DNA of 64,000 nucleotides from a bacterium (GTDB lineage: Bacteria > Myxococcota_A > UBA9160 > UBA4427), in assembly GCA_024742285.1 (NCBI GenBank), contig JANSYR010000007.1:62001-126000 (forward strand). The letters run 5' to 3'. Shown here piece after piece: positions 49,785 to 58,235 of the stretch. Position 1 is the stretch's first letter; each line of letters begins with the position of its first letter. The translations under genes and the position numbers were made by a program. Under the pieces are notes generated by a model that saw nothing but the letters and a program-made list of their open reading frames with translations, had not been told where the DNA came from and did not search any database.

Positions 49785-49855
49785 CGTGGGCTCCTCTCAC
49801 TGGGGTCGTCTGGGGTTCTCGACGGACTCGGACGAGGGATTCATCGGCGGAACCG

Positions 49856-51412
49856 CTACCCGCCTCGAGTGCTCGCCTCGACGAGGGCATCCGCCATCGC
49901 CGCGGCGTCCGGTCGGGCCGCGACTGCGGTCACCGGCAGGCCGACCCGCTCGAGGTGCCGCGCGGTCGTCCGCCCGATCGCGGCGATCATAACCCGGCCC
50001 GCGGCCTCCCGGCTCGCGTCGTCGAGCCCGGCCAGGAAATGGTCGACCGTCGAGGGGCTCGAGAACGTGAGCGCATCGAGCTCGCCGCCGGAGAGCTCCG
50101 CGCGCAGGGCCTCGTCGTCGACGGCGGGCCGCCGGTTCTCGTAGAAGGCGATCGAATCGACCGCGACCCCGGCGTCGACCAGTCCGTCCGCGATGACCGT
50201 CCGCGCGATCCGTGAACGCGGGATCAACACCCGCTCGTCCGGGCCGTCGAAGGCGGGCAGCAGCCGCGCGAGCAGCGCCTCGGCGTCGCTGCGGCCGCTC
50301 GCCACGAGATGGACCGGCATCCCCGCATCGAGCACCGCCCGCGCCGTCGTGTCCCCGATGCAGAAGACGCGGGTGCGCGGCGCCAGGCTCGGCGGCGCGA
50401 CCTCGGGTCCCGGCACGCCGCCGCAGGCGTCGACGAAGAAACGGACCGCGTTCGAGCTCGTGAAGACGAGGGCCGTGTAGCTCTTGAGATTCGTGACTGC
50501 CCGCTCGACCGCGCCGCGGTCGTCGTCGCCTTCGACCGCCGAGAGCTCGATCATCGGTCGCACGACCGGAATCGCCCCCCGGGCCCGGAGCGCCGCGCAG
50601 AGCTCGGCGGATTGCTCCTGCGCCCGGGTGACGAGCACCCGGCGACCGAAGAGCGGCTGCTTCTCCCACCAGGAGAGCCCGGCGCGCAGCCCCACGACGT
50701 CCCCCACGATGATCGCCGACGGGGCGCGCAGGCCCGCCTCGGCGACCGCGTCGCAGATCCCGGCGAGGGTCGAGGTCACGGTGCGCTGCTGCGGGAGGGT
50801 CCCGTGCATCACCGCCGCCACCGGCGTGTCCGGCGACTTGCCCCCCGCGACGAGCTCGTCGACGAGTCGCGGCAGGTTGCGCATGCCCATCAGGATCACG
50901 AGCGTGTCGACCGCCTTGCCGAGCTCGCGCCACCGGGTCTGCTCGGCGGCCTTGGACGGATCCTTGTGACCGGTCACGACGGCGAAGGACGCCGAATGGC
51001 GGCGATCGGTCACGGGGATGCCCGCGTAGGCCGCCGCGGCGATCGCCGAGGTCACGCCCGGCACGATCTCGAAGGGGATCCCGGCCTCCGCGCAGGCGCT
51101 CACCTCCTCACCGCCCCGCCCGAAGACGAAGGGGTCCCCGCCCTTCAGCCGGACGACGGTCCGCCCCGCCTGCGCGTGCTCGACGATCAGCGCGTTGATC
51201 TCCTCCTGGGTCCGGGTGGGCTCCTCGTGACCGCGCTTGCCGACGTTGATCCGCTCGGCGCGGGCCGGCGCGAGATCCAGCAGGTCCCCGGTCGCGAGCT
51301 GGTCGTAGAGCACGACGTCCGCGCTCGCGAGCGCCTTCGCGCCGCGGACGGTGATCAGATCCGGATCCCCCGGCCCCGCGCCGATCAGCACGACGCGCCC
51401 GCGATCAGCCAT
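49856..51412 (-). CDS. cobA-hemD: Fused uroporphyrinogen-III methyltransferase / uroporphyrinogen-III synthase
   Basis: 518 residues. Domain 1 (about 1-245) is CobA/SUMT: VVLIGAGPGDPDLITVRGAK, VRLKGGDPFVFGRGGEE, IPFEIVPGVTSAIAAAAYAG. It methylates uroporphyrinogen III to precorrin-2 for sirohaem or cobalamin. Domain 2 (about 258-515) is HemD: RRVLVTRAQEQSAELCAALR, FTSSNAVRFF, FSSPSTVDHFLAGL, IAAIGRTTARHLERVG. It cyclises hydroxymethylbilane. This fusion is known in Firmicutes and deltaproteobacterial groups. It overlaps hemC by 8 nt. Confidence 0.94.
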   Translation of the reverse strand: MADRGRVVLIGAGPGDPDLITVRGAKALASADVVLYDQLATGDLLDLAPARAERINVGKRGHEEPTRTQEEINALIVEHAQAGRTVVRLKGGDPFVFGRGGEEVSACAEAGIPFEIVPGVTSAIAAAAYAGIPVTDRRHSASFAVVTGHKDPSKAAEQTRWRELGKAVDTLVILMGMRNLPRLVDELVAGGKSPDTPVAAVMHGTLPQQRTVTSTLAGICDAVAEAGLRAPSAIIVGDVVGLRAGLSWWEKQPLFGRRVLVTRAQEQSAELCAALRARGAIPVVRPMIELSAVEGDDDRGAVERAVTNLKSYTALVFTSSNAVRFFVDACGGVPGPEVAPPSLAPRTRVFCIGDTTARAVLDAGMPVHLVASGRSDAEALLARLLPAFDGPDERVLIPRSRIARTVIADGLVDAGVAVDSIAFYENRRPAVDDEALRAELSGGELDALTFSSPSTVDHFLAGLDDASREAAGRVMIAAIGRTTARHLERVGLPVTAVAARPDAAAMADALVEASTRGG

Positions 51413-52352
51413 CGTCCGACGACTCCGTCAGCGCAGCGAGGATCGCGCGCCCCCCCTGCGCGAGCACGCGCTCGGCGACTCGCTCCCCGAGCGCCGCCGC
51501 CTCCGACTCCGCGGCGGTCTCCTCCGCGCGCACGACCTCACGTCCATCGAGGCTCGAGACGAGCCCGCGGAAGCGGAGCGAGCCCGAGTCGATGCGCTCG
51601 GCGAAGCCCGCAAGGGGCACGCTGCAATCGCCGCCCAATGTGGTCTGAAAGGCGCGCTCCGCCTTCGAAACCGCCGAGACCTCTTCGGGCTCGAGGGCCG
51701 CGATCCGCGCGTGCCAGGGATCGTCGTCCCGGGTCTCGAGGGCGAGCACCCCCTGCCCGACCGCCGGCAGCAGGACGTCCGGCGCGATCCGCTCGTCGAT
51801 CACTTCGGACAGGCCGAGACGATCGAGCCCGGCCGCCGCGAGCACGACGGCGTCGAGCCCGTCGCTCTCGAGCTTGCCCAGCCGCGTCGGCACGTTGCCG
51901 CGAAGCGGCACGATCTCGAGATCGGGGCGATGCGCCCGAAGCAGCGCCGTGCGCCGCGTGCTGCCGGTTCCGACGCGCGCGCCTTCCGGCAGCGCCGCCA
52001 GCGTCGTCCCGCGCACGCGACAGCAGAGCGCATCGCGGGGATCCTCGCGCTCGGGATGCGCCGCGATCACGCAGCCCGCCGCGATCTTCGCGGGCACGTC
52101 CTTCGCGCTGTGGACGGCGACGTCCGCCCGCCCGTCGAGGAGCGCCTCCTCGATCTCCTTCACGAAGAGACCCTTGCCGCCGATCTTGGCGAGGGAGCGG
52201 TCCTGGATCCGATCGCCGGTCGTGCGCAGCACGACGAGCTCGGTCTCGACGTCGAGCGCGCTCGCGATCCGCGCCGCGATGTGGCGGGTCTGGGTCAACG
52301 CGAGGTCGCTGCCCCGCGTCGCGATCCGCAGCGAACGTTCGCCCGCGGTCAT
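51405..52352 (-). CDS. hemC: Hydroxymethylbilane synthase (porphobilinogen deaminase)
   Basis: 315 residues. Polymerises four porphobilinogens. LRIATRGSDLALTQTRHIAA, IGGKGLFVKEIEEALLDGRA, AVHSAKDVPAKI, RRTALLRAHRPDL and the dipyrromethane-cofactor Cys in TTLGGDCSVPLAGFA are all present. Start ATG overlaps the hemA stop as ATGA (52349-52352); its end overlaps cobA-hemD. Confidence 0.95.
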   Translation of the reverse strand: MTAGERSLRIATRGSDLALTQTRHIAARIASALDVETELVVLRTTGDRIQDRSLAKIGGKGLFVKEIEEALLDGRADVAVHSAKDVPAKIAAGCVIAAHPEREDPRDALCCRVRGTTLAALPEGARVGTGSTRRTALLRAHRPDLEIVPLRGNVPTRLGKLESDGLDAVVLAAAGLDRLGLSEVIDERIAPDVLLPAVGQGVLALETRDDDPWHARIAALEPEEVSAVSKAERAFQTTLGGDCSVPLAGFAERIDSGSLRFRGLVSSLDGREVVRAEETAAESEAAALGERVAERVLAQGGRAILAALTESSDDG

Positions 52353-53650
52353 TCCGAGGCGTCCTCGTCGTCGTCATTGCGCGGTCCGTCCAGACCGAAG
52401 AGCACCCGGGCCTCTTCGAGACGGACCAGCCCGGCTTCGCGGTCGGTCTCTTCGCGGAGTCGCGAAATCGGCGCGTGCATGAGCTTGTTGACGATCGAGT
52501 TCGTGAGCTGTTCGAGCGTGTCGGACTGGGCGCCGGAGAGGCCGAGGCGCCCCGCGAAGCGATCGATCTCGCCGCGACGGATGGCCTCCGCGCGGTCGCG
52601 CAGGTCCCGGATCGTCGGCACCGCCTGGAGCGCCACCAGCCACCCTTCGAACTGCTCGCGCTCCTCGTAGACGATCCGTTCGGCCCGCTCGGACTCCCGC
52701 CGCCGCTCCTCTTCGTTCGCCGCCGCGACCTCCTGGAGATCGTCGAGGTCGTAGAGATAGGCGCTGTCGAGCTCGTGCACGCCGGGATCGACGTTGCGCG
52801 GCACGCCGATGTCGATCAGGAAGAGCGGGCGACCGCGACGGGCGACCAGGCTCCGCTCGATGCGTTCCCGGGTCAGGATCGGTTCGTCCCCGCCGACGCA
52901 GGTCAGGACGACGTCGCTGTCGGGGAGCAACCGGTCGAGCTCGTCGAGGGCGTGGGCGCTTCCGCCGAACCGGTCCGCGAGGGATTGGGCGTTGGCGGCG
53001 GTCCGGTTCGCGACGCGGCGCTCGCCGAGACCGTGATCGTGCAGGGCGACGAGGGCCGCCTCGATCATCTCGCCCGCTCCGATCAGGAGCCCGCTCTTGT
53101 CGTCGAGGCGCTCGAAGATCTGCTTGGCGAGATCGACGGCGACCCGGGCGACGGAGACCGGCCGTTGGGCGATCCCCGTCTCGTTCTTCACGCGCTTCGC
53201 GGTCGCGAAGGCCCGCTGGAAGAGGCGCGCCAGGACGGGACCGCAGACGCCGGCTTCGGTCGCCTCTCGGTAGGCGTCCTTTACCTGACCCAGGATCTGC
53301 GGCTCTCCGACGACCATCGAGTCGATCGCCGAGGCGACCCGGAAGACGTGCTCGACGGCCTGCCGGCCCTCGCGCAGATAGGTGAGCTCCGCGAGCGCGC
53401 CCGCCGAGGGCCCGTCGCCGTTGCCGAGCTCCCGGGCGAAGAAGTCGTAGAGGACGTGCCGGGCCGCGTCGGCGTTCTCGGCGGTCACGACCAGCTCGAC
53501 CCGGTTGCACGTCGAGATCAGCGTGGCCTCCGCGATCTCCGGCCGATCGATCAGCTTCCGGAGGACCGGAGCCGTCGCCTCCACGGCGAAGCGCTCGCGG
53601 ACGTCCACCGGCGCGGTGCGGTGGTTCATGCCGAGGACGAGGATCTTCAT
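52349..53650 (-). CDS. hemA: Glutamyl-tRNA reductase
   Basis: 433 residues. First step of C5 haem synthesis: glutamyl-tRNA to glutamate-1-semialdehyde. Nucleophilic Cys in ISTCNRVELVV, substrate region VGEPQILGQVKDAYREA, NADPH domain GLLIGAGEMIEAALVALHDH and VANRTAANAQSLADRFG, dimerisation helices near the end. ATG 53650 is preferred to the in-frame GTG 53656 because AGGGGG then lies at usual distance. Regulation of ALA synthesis could act here through the HemX-like partner. Confidence 0.95.
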   Translation of the reverse strand: MKILVLGMNHRTAPVDVRERFAVEATAPVLRKLIDRPEIAEATLISTCNRVELVVTAENADAARHVLYDFFARELGNGDGPSAGALAELTYLREGRQAVEHVFRVASAIDSMVVGEPQILGQVKDAYREATEAGVCGPVLARLFQRAFATAKRVKNETGIAQRPVSVARVAVDLAKQIFERLDDKSGLLIGAGEMIEAALVALHDHGLGERRVANRTAANAQSLADRFGGSAHALDELDRLLPDSDVVLTCVGGDEPILTRERIERSLVARRGRPLFLIDIGVPRNVDPGVHELDSAYLYDLDDLQEVAAANEEERRRESERAERIVYEEREQFEGWLVALQAVPTIRDLRDRAEAIRRGEIDRFAGRLGLSGAQSDTLEQLTNSIVNKLMHAPISRLREETDREAGLVRLEEARVLFGLDGPRNDDDEDASE

Positions 53651-53660
53651 GTCCACCCCC

Positions 53661-54446
53661 TCACGAGACCAGCCCGGCGCCGACCACGGCGAAGAGAAGG
53701 AAGGCGAAGCCGGCGACGGCGCTGGCGGCGGCCTGCCGCGCGCCTTGTCCCCCGCCGAACCGGAGCACGACGAGCCCGACGTAGATCGCCCACGCGATCA
53801 GCATCCAGGTCTCGTGCAGACTCCCACCGAAGTAGCTGCCCATGCGCGCGTGCAGCCAGAGGCCGCCGGTCACGACGCCCAGCGAGAGCAACGGGAAGCC
53901 GACCGCGAGGGTCACGCGATTGACCCGGTCGAGCGCTTCGAGCGAGGGCATCGGCACCTTGCGGGTGACCTTGCGGCGCTGCTTGAGGGTCCGGTGCTCG
54001 AGCAGGAAGAAGAAGCCGGCGAGGCCCGCGATGCCCAGGGCCGCCAGGCCGGCGCTCGCGAGGAGTACGTGTGCGTGCGGAAGCGTCACCCCGACGTCGC
54101 GGACCGCCGCCTCCGGGCGCCCGAGGGTCGCGCCGAACGTCGCCACGAATGCGACGAAGGCGACCGGCGGAACGAAGCCCGGCAGATTGATCCGCGTGAA
54201 GAGGAAGAGCGTCACGCCGACGGCGAGCCACGCCATGACCGAGATCGCGTAGCCTAGATCCGTGAGCGAGGGCGCGGGATCGAGCCGATGGACCGTCGCG
54301 AACGCCCCGAACTGGACGACGGCGCCGAGGGCGAGGCCCCACCGCGCACCACGCAGCACCTTCGGCGCGGGCAGGGAGAGTCCCAGCACCGCACCGACTC
54401 CGGCCGCCAGATAGAGGGCGGCCGCCATGTATTGGAGTGCGTACAC
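53661..54446 (-). CDS. CcsA/HemX-like cytochrome c assembly membrane protein
   Basis: 261 residues, about eight membrane helices. Conserved His residues sit in TVHRLDPAPSLTD, TLPHAHVLLASAG and SLHETWML, the haem-handling positions of the CcsA/CcmC superfamily, but the WWD box is not obvious. Its place as first gene before hemA, with a 10-nt gap, matches HemX of Bacillus, a membrane effector of HemA amount. GTG 54446 has GAGGAAC 6 nt upstream. HemX role is inferred from position. Confidence 0.82.
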   Translation of the reverse strand: MYALQYMAAALYLAAGVGAVLGLSLPAPKVLRGARWGLALGAVVQFGAFATVHRLDPAPSLTDLGYAISVMAWLAVGVTLFLFTRINLPGFVPPVAFVAFVATFGATLGRPEAAVRDVGVTLPHAHVLLASAGLAALGIAGLAGFFFLLEHRTLKQRRKVTRKVPMPSLEALDRVNRVTLAVGFPLLSLGVVTGGLWLHARMGSYFGGSLHETWMLIAWAIYVGLVVLRFGGGQGARQAAASAVAGFAFLLFAVVGAGLVS

Positions 54447-54503
54447 GAAGTTCCTCGCGGGCGAGCCACGGGTGGGGGAATTCGACTGAGAGGGGAAGAC
54501 GGG

Positions 54504-54509
54504 AGTATA
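54504..54509 (-). promoter_or_regulatory. -10-like box of the haem operon
   Basis: TATACT on the minus strand (5/6 match to TATAAT) lies about 57 nt upstream of the GTG at 54446, the first gene of the operon. No TTGACA-like element is visible at 16-18 nt. Confidence 0.45.
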
Positions 54510-54593
54510 CCGAGGCGCCTCGGCCCCTCCCGCCGCCCGGCCCCGGGGCGCCGCCATCCGCTGCGGCGACGCCTCGCGTGGCCCCGGTCGTCG

Positions 54594-55142
54594 CTATCGG
54601 TTCTGCAGTCGGCGCATCTGCGCCTCGACTTTCGCCGCGTCGTTCACCATCTCGAAGAGCCGGTAGGCCGGCTCGCCGAAGAGCACGAAACGGATCTCCT
54701 CGAGGCCGCAGGCGTCGCCCCGCTCCTCGACATAGCGCCGGACCTCGGCCAGGGAGATCTCCGCGCAGGTCTGGAGCGAGAGTCCCCCGACCCCGGCCCC
54801 GATCGCGGGAAAGGCCACGGTCCGACACGCGTTCTCCTCGGCCAGAGCGAGGCTCGCGTGCAGCGTCCGTCGAAGCGCCTCCTCGGTCACCTGACCGCCC
54901 GGCGGCATGCCCGCCGCGTGGATCACGAACCGGGCCGACAGGTCGCCGGCCGTGGTGACCGCCGCCTCGCCGACCTCGATCGCGCCGTGGGCCGCGCACG
55001 CTTCGCCGACCGCCGGGCCGCCCTTCCGATCGATCGCGCCGGCGACACCGCTCCCGAGCACGAGGGCGCTGTTCGCGGCATTCACGATCGCATCGACCTC
55101 CTCGTCGGTGATGTCGCCTTCGCCGAGCGTGATCCGGGTCAT
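54594..55142 (-). CDS. Macro-domain protein (ADP-ribose/O-acetyl-ADP-ribose binding)
   Basis: 182 residues, a complete MacroD-type domain: GDITDEEVDAIVNAANSALV, GSGVAGAIDRKGGPAVGEAC, VIHAAGMPPGG, VAFPAIGAGVGGLSLQTCAE. The NAAN and GVAGAI loops bind ADP-ribose; relatives remove ADP-ribose from proteins or deacetylate O-acetyl-ADP-ribose. The ATG overlaps the stop of the upstream DHS-like gene (ATGA, 55139-55142), so the two are co-translated. Confidence 0.9.
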   Translation of the reverse strand: MTRITLGEGDITDEEVDAIVNAANSALVLGSGVAGAIDRKGGPAVGEACAAHGAIEVGEAAVTTAGDLSARFVIHAAGMPPGGQVTEEALRRTLHASLALAEENACRTVAFPAIGAGVGGLSLQTCAEISLAEVRRYVEERGDACGLEEIRFVLFGEPAYRLFEMVNDAAKVEAQMRRLQNR

Positions 55143-56182
55143 TGCTTCTTCTTTCTCGCGCCGCCGCGCCGACCGCCCGGCGCCTTTCGCGCGCCGGCCT
55201 TCGTCTGCTTCGACCGCCGGGCCTTGCTCGCCTCGGCGTGTCGTTCGATCACGCCCGCCGCCATCAACGGGATGAGCACTTCGTGCTGCCCCACGAGCGA
55301 GATCCCGCGCCCGCCGAGCCGCGTCGGTCGCTCGACGACGTTCACCTGCGGCCGGTACTGGCGGAGGAAGTCGCAGTTGACCGTCGTGAAGCGCTCGACC
55401 CGGCGTCCGACGTTCCGCGCCAGCGCCAGGGCCTTCAGGAACACCTCCGGAAGAATCACCGCGGAGCCCACGTTGAGCAGCACGCCCCCGCCTTCGAGTC
55501 GCGGGACGAGCCCCGCCAGGGTCTCGAAGTCCCGGTAGCTCGTCTCGCCGATCGCCGCGCCGTCGGCGGAGGGATGCATGTGGTGGATGTCCGTCCCGAT
55601 CGCCGCATGGACCGTGACCGGGACCTCGAGCCGCCACGCCGTCGCGAGCACGGAGCGCGCCGCGTACCGGTCGTTCGACGTGAAGATGTCGCGACCGATC
55701 GCCGCGCCCATGCCGAGGCCGTCGACCCGGCCGGCGGCGATCGCCGCATTGAGCCGCTCTCCCGTCTCCCGGGCCATTCCGAAGGTGCCGTCGTCGAGGG
55801 CCTCGGCGACGTCCTCGCTGGTCCGCCCCATCATCGCGAGCTCGAGGTCGTGCACGCACCCGGCGCCGTTCATCATCAGCGCGCCGATCGCGCCGCGCTC
55901 CATCAGGTCGACCACGATCGGCGCGAGCCCCACCTTGATCAGGTGCGCGCCGAACCCGAAGAGGACGAGCCGGTCGCGCTGCCAGGCCTTCACCCAGGCA
56001 TCGATCGCCGCGTTCAGGTCCGCAGCCCCGAGCAGATCCGGCAGGGAGTCGAGGAGCTCTCCGACGCCGGCCCCGGGCCCGACGGGCCTCGCTTCGTCGA
56101 GGGTCTTGACCTTGCTGGGACGCCTCCGGGCGGGCTGGGTCCGGACCCGGGAGCGGTCGACACTGGGTGTGCGGCGGGTCAC
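55139..56182 (-). CDS. Deoxyhypusine-synthase-like protein lacking the catalytic lysine
   Basis: 347 residues. Deoxyhypusine synthase fold: FGFGAHLIKVGLAPIVVDLM, ALMMNGAGCVHDLELAMMGR, GAAIGRDIF, HAAIGTDIHHMHPSADGAAI, LLNVGSAVILPEVFLKALA. In true DHS a lysine in a SWGK motif carries the butylamine intermediate; the matching segment is IGETSYRDF (212-220), without Lys. The C-terminus is a basic tail (KARRSKQTKAGARKAPGGRR). Bacterial relatives include homospermidine-synthase-like and unknown proteins. GTG 56182 has GAGGA 7 nt upstream. Coupled to the macro-domain gene. Confidence 0.8.
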   Translation of the reverse strand: MTRRTPSVDRSRVRTQPARRRPSKVKTLDEARPVGPGAGVGELLDSLPDLLGAADLNAAIDAWVKAWQRDRLVLFGFGAHLIKVGLAPIVVDLMERGAIGALMMNGAGCVHDLELAMMGRTSEDVAEALDDGTFGMARETGERLNAAIAAGRVDGLGMGAAIGRDIFTSNDRYAARSVLATAWRLEVPVTVHAAIGTDIHHMHPSADGAAIGETSYRDFETLAGLVPRLEGGGVLLNVGSAVILPEVFLKALALARNVGRRVERFTTVNCDFLRQYRPQVNVVERPTRLGGRGISLVGQHEVLIPLMAAGVIERHAEASKARRSKQTKAGARKAPGGRRGGARKKKQ

Positions 56183-56313
56183 ACGGGGGTCCTCTGCTCC
56201 GACGAAGAGCGGGTCACGGGCTTCTCTCGCGCCGCCGACCGAATCGTTCGACTGGCGGTCAGTCGCTTCGGATGTGCCCGGAACCACGAGGGAATCCGGG
56301 CCGGCGCAACTGC

Positions 56314-56319
56314 TATATT
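56314..56319 (+). promoter_or_regulatory. -10-like box upstream of trxA
   Basis: TATATT on the plus strand, about 155 nt before the trxA ATG, inside the 292-nt region divergent from the DHS-like gene. No good -35 element, so tentative. Confidence 0.35.
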
Positions 56320-56474
56320 GGCGCGCCCCAACCCGGATCGACAAGCCTTCCGAGCCGGAGGGCTTGCCAACGGGCGATTCGGCGCGAGCTTCCCCGGCCT
56401 CGAACCGACACGCCCGGAACCCCACCTCGCGCCGCACCCAGGCACGGGGCCCGAAATCAGAAAAGAGAGTGGAA

Positions 56475-56798
56475 ATGGCCGAGATCAGCGATGTGACCGA
56501 TGCGACCTTCGACGGCGAGGTGCTCAAGAGCGATACCCCCGTCCTGGTGGACTTCTGGGCCGAGTGGTGCGCGCCCTGCCGCGCGATCGCCCCGATCGTC
56601 AAGGAGATCGCGGACGACAACGGCGAGAAGCTCAAGGTCGTCAAGATGAACATCGACGAGTCGCCCCAGACCCCGGGCACCTACGGCATCCGCTCCATCC
56701 CGACGATCCTCGTCTTCAAGGACGGCCAGGTCGCGGGACAGCTCGTCGGCGCGCGACCGAAGGGCGACTTCCAGGAGATGGTGGATTCCGTCGTCTGA
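56475..56798 (+). CDS. trxA: Thioredoxin
   Basis: 107 residues, classical thioredoxin. Active-site WCAPC in VLVDFWAEWCAPCRAIAPIV, cis-Pro in SIPTILVFKDGQ. Reduces protein disulfides in the cytoplasm. GAGTGGAA lies upstream of the ATG. Single gene, closed by a strong terminator (56833-56873). Divergent from the DHS-like/macro pair. Confidence 0.95.
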   Translation: MAEISDVTDATFDGEVLKSDTPVLVDFWAEWCAPCRAIAPIVKEIADDNGEKLKVVKMNIDESPQTPGTYGIRSIPTILVFKDGQVAGQLVGARPKGDFQEMVDSVV

Positions 56799-56832
56799 TC
56801 CGGAACGACGCCCGAACGGCGCCGAGGATCCG

Positions 56833-56873
56833 AACGGCCGTCGTGGGACTCTCGTCCCGCGGCGGCCGTTTTC
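56833..56873 (+). terminator. Rho-independent terminator after trxA
   Basis: Arms 56833-56849 and 56854-56870 form a 17-bp stem with two G-T wobbles around a TCTC loop, followed by TTTT. It lies 34 nt after the trxA stop and just before the end of the convergent kinase gene. Confidence 0.88.
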
Positions 56874-56883
56874 CCTTCGGAGG

Positions 56884-58194
56884 TCAGTCGTCGTCGTTCT
56901 GCATGAGCTCGACGAGGCGCTCGGAGCGATCGACGAAGCGGTCGACGACGCCTTCGAGCATGGCGAGTACCCAGGGACTCAGACGTTCGGTCTCGGCGAG
57001 GAGCGAGGCGCGGTCGATCTCGCGCACGACCACGTCCGAGAGCGCCGTGGCGCTCGCGGAGCGCGGTCCGTCCCGGAGTACGCCGAGCTCGCCGAAGGTG
57101 TCGCCTGCCAGCGCACGACCGAGGACGCGGCGACTCTCCCCCTCGCCGCTCCAGATCTCGACCTCGCCTTCGACGAGCACGAAGGAGAGCGGCGCCTCCT
57201 CGCCCTCCCGGATGATCAGCTCGCCCTTCGCGAAGTGACGAAGCGGGAACTCGCCGGCGCTGCCGCGGAACGCTTCGAGCTCCGAGATCACGGCGTCCAT
57301 GTCGTAGGGCCGGTCGTCGGGATCCTTCGCGAGCATCTCGAGGACGAGACTCGCGAGGCGCGCATGGACGCCGGGGGCGACCTTGCGCGGATCCGGCGCC
57401 TCGGTCTCCCGGATGTGGAAGAGGAGCTCTTCGAGGCTCTCACCCTGGAAGGGCAGCCGCCCCGTGAGCATCTGATAGAAGAGGATCCCCGCGGAGAAGA
57501 CGTCGGAAGCCGGCGTGAGGGTCGAGCGGGCGCACTCGGTCTGCTCCGGCGACATGTAGCGGGGCGTGCCGACGATGAACTCGTCGCTCTGGACGAGCCG
57601 GGGGTCGAACTCGCCGAACTCGTCGAAGAGCTCGGCGCCGAGACTCTCGCTGAACCGGTCTTCGTCGTAGACCGTGGCGGCGCCCCAGTCGACGAGGATG
57701 ACCTCGTCGTAGGGCAGCACGATCACGTTCTGCGGCTTGAGATCGAGGTGGACGATGCCGCGCTCGTGGGCGTGGCCGAGGGCCTCACAGAGCAGAGTGA
57801 TGATCTTGAGCGTGCGCTCGAGGGGGAGCGGCACGACGTTCGCCGTTCGCTTGTCCATCTCGAGATGCTGGGCGAGGCTGCGACCGCTGATCTCGCGCAT
57901 CGTGTAGGCGGGCAGACCGTCGGGGGTGAGCCCCGCATCGAAGATCGGGATGATCGCCGCCTGGTCGAGCCGCCCGAGGATGCGCGCCTCGTTCACGAAC
58001 GATCGGAGCGCGTTCGTCTCGCCGAGGTGCTTCGCGTGCAGCGTCTTGGCCGCGACGACCCGCGCGAGATGGGCATCGTAGACGCGGTCGACACGACCGA
58101 GGGACCCTTCGCCGAGCTTGCCGAGCAGGCGGTACCGCTGCTCCTGGCGCAATCCGTCGAGGATCTCTTCGTTCTCTGCGCTGTCCCCGGCCAT
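56884..58194 (-). CDS. Ser/Thr protein kinase with C-terminal cyclic-nucleotide-binding domain
   Basis: 436 residues. Kinase domain about 20-310: glycine loop LGEGSLGRVDRVYD, Lys50 (VAAKTL), catalytic loop VHLDLKPQNVIVL with HLD instead of HRD (H149-L150-D151), metal loop VDWGAA (D169) instead of DFG, APE-like GTPRYMSPEQTECARS. The DWG form occurs in other bacterial kinases; HLD is less usual. A cNMP-binding domain about 315-420 (LIIREGEEAPLSFVLVEGEV, AGDTFGELGVLRDGPRSASA) suggests control by cAMP or cGMP. No membrane segment. GGGAG upstream of the ATG. Confidence 0.9.
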   Translation of the reverse strand: MAGDSAENEEILDGLRQEQRYRLLGKLGEGSLGRVDRVYDAHLARVVAAKTLHAKHLGETNALRSFVNEARILGRLDQAAIIPIFDAGLTPDGLPAYTMREISGRSLAQHLEMDKRTANVVPLPLERTLKIITLLCEALGHAHERGIVHLDLKPQNVIVLPYDEVILVDWGAATVYDEDRFSESLGAELFDEFGEFDPRLVQSDEFIVGTPRYMSPEQTECARSTLTPASDVFSAGILFYQMLTGRLPFQGESLEELLFHIRETEAPDPRKVAPGVHARLASLVLEMLAKDPDDRPYDMDAVISELEAFRGSAGEFPLRHFAKGELIIREGEEAPLSFVLVEGEVEIWSGEGESRRVLGRALAGDTFGELGVLRDGPRSASATALSDVVVREIDRASLLAETERLSPWVLAMLEGVVDRFVDRSERLVELMQNDDD

Positions 58195-58235
58195 CGCGAC
58201 GTACTCCCGCCGCGAACCCTAGCCCTCGCCGCAGC

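Noticed and set aside
50309-53923. Very long open frame (1204 codons) antisense to the haem genes
   Set aside because: High third-position GC removes stops from the opposite strand. The sense genes hemA, hemC and cobA-hemD are unmistakable and the antisense protein is low-complexity Arg/Asp-rich.
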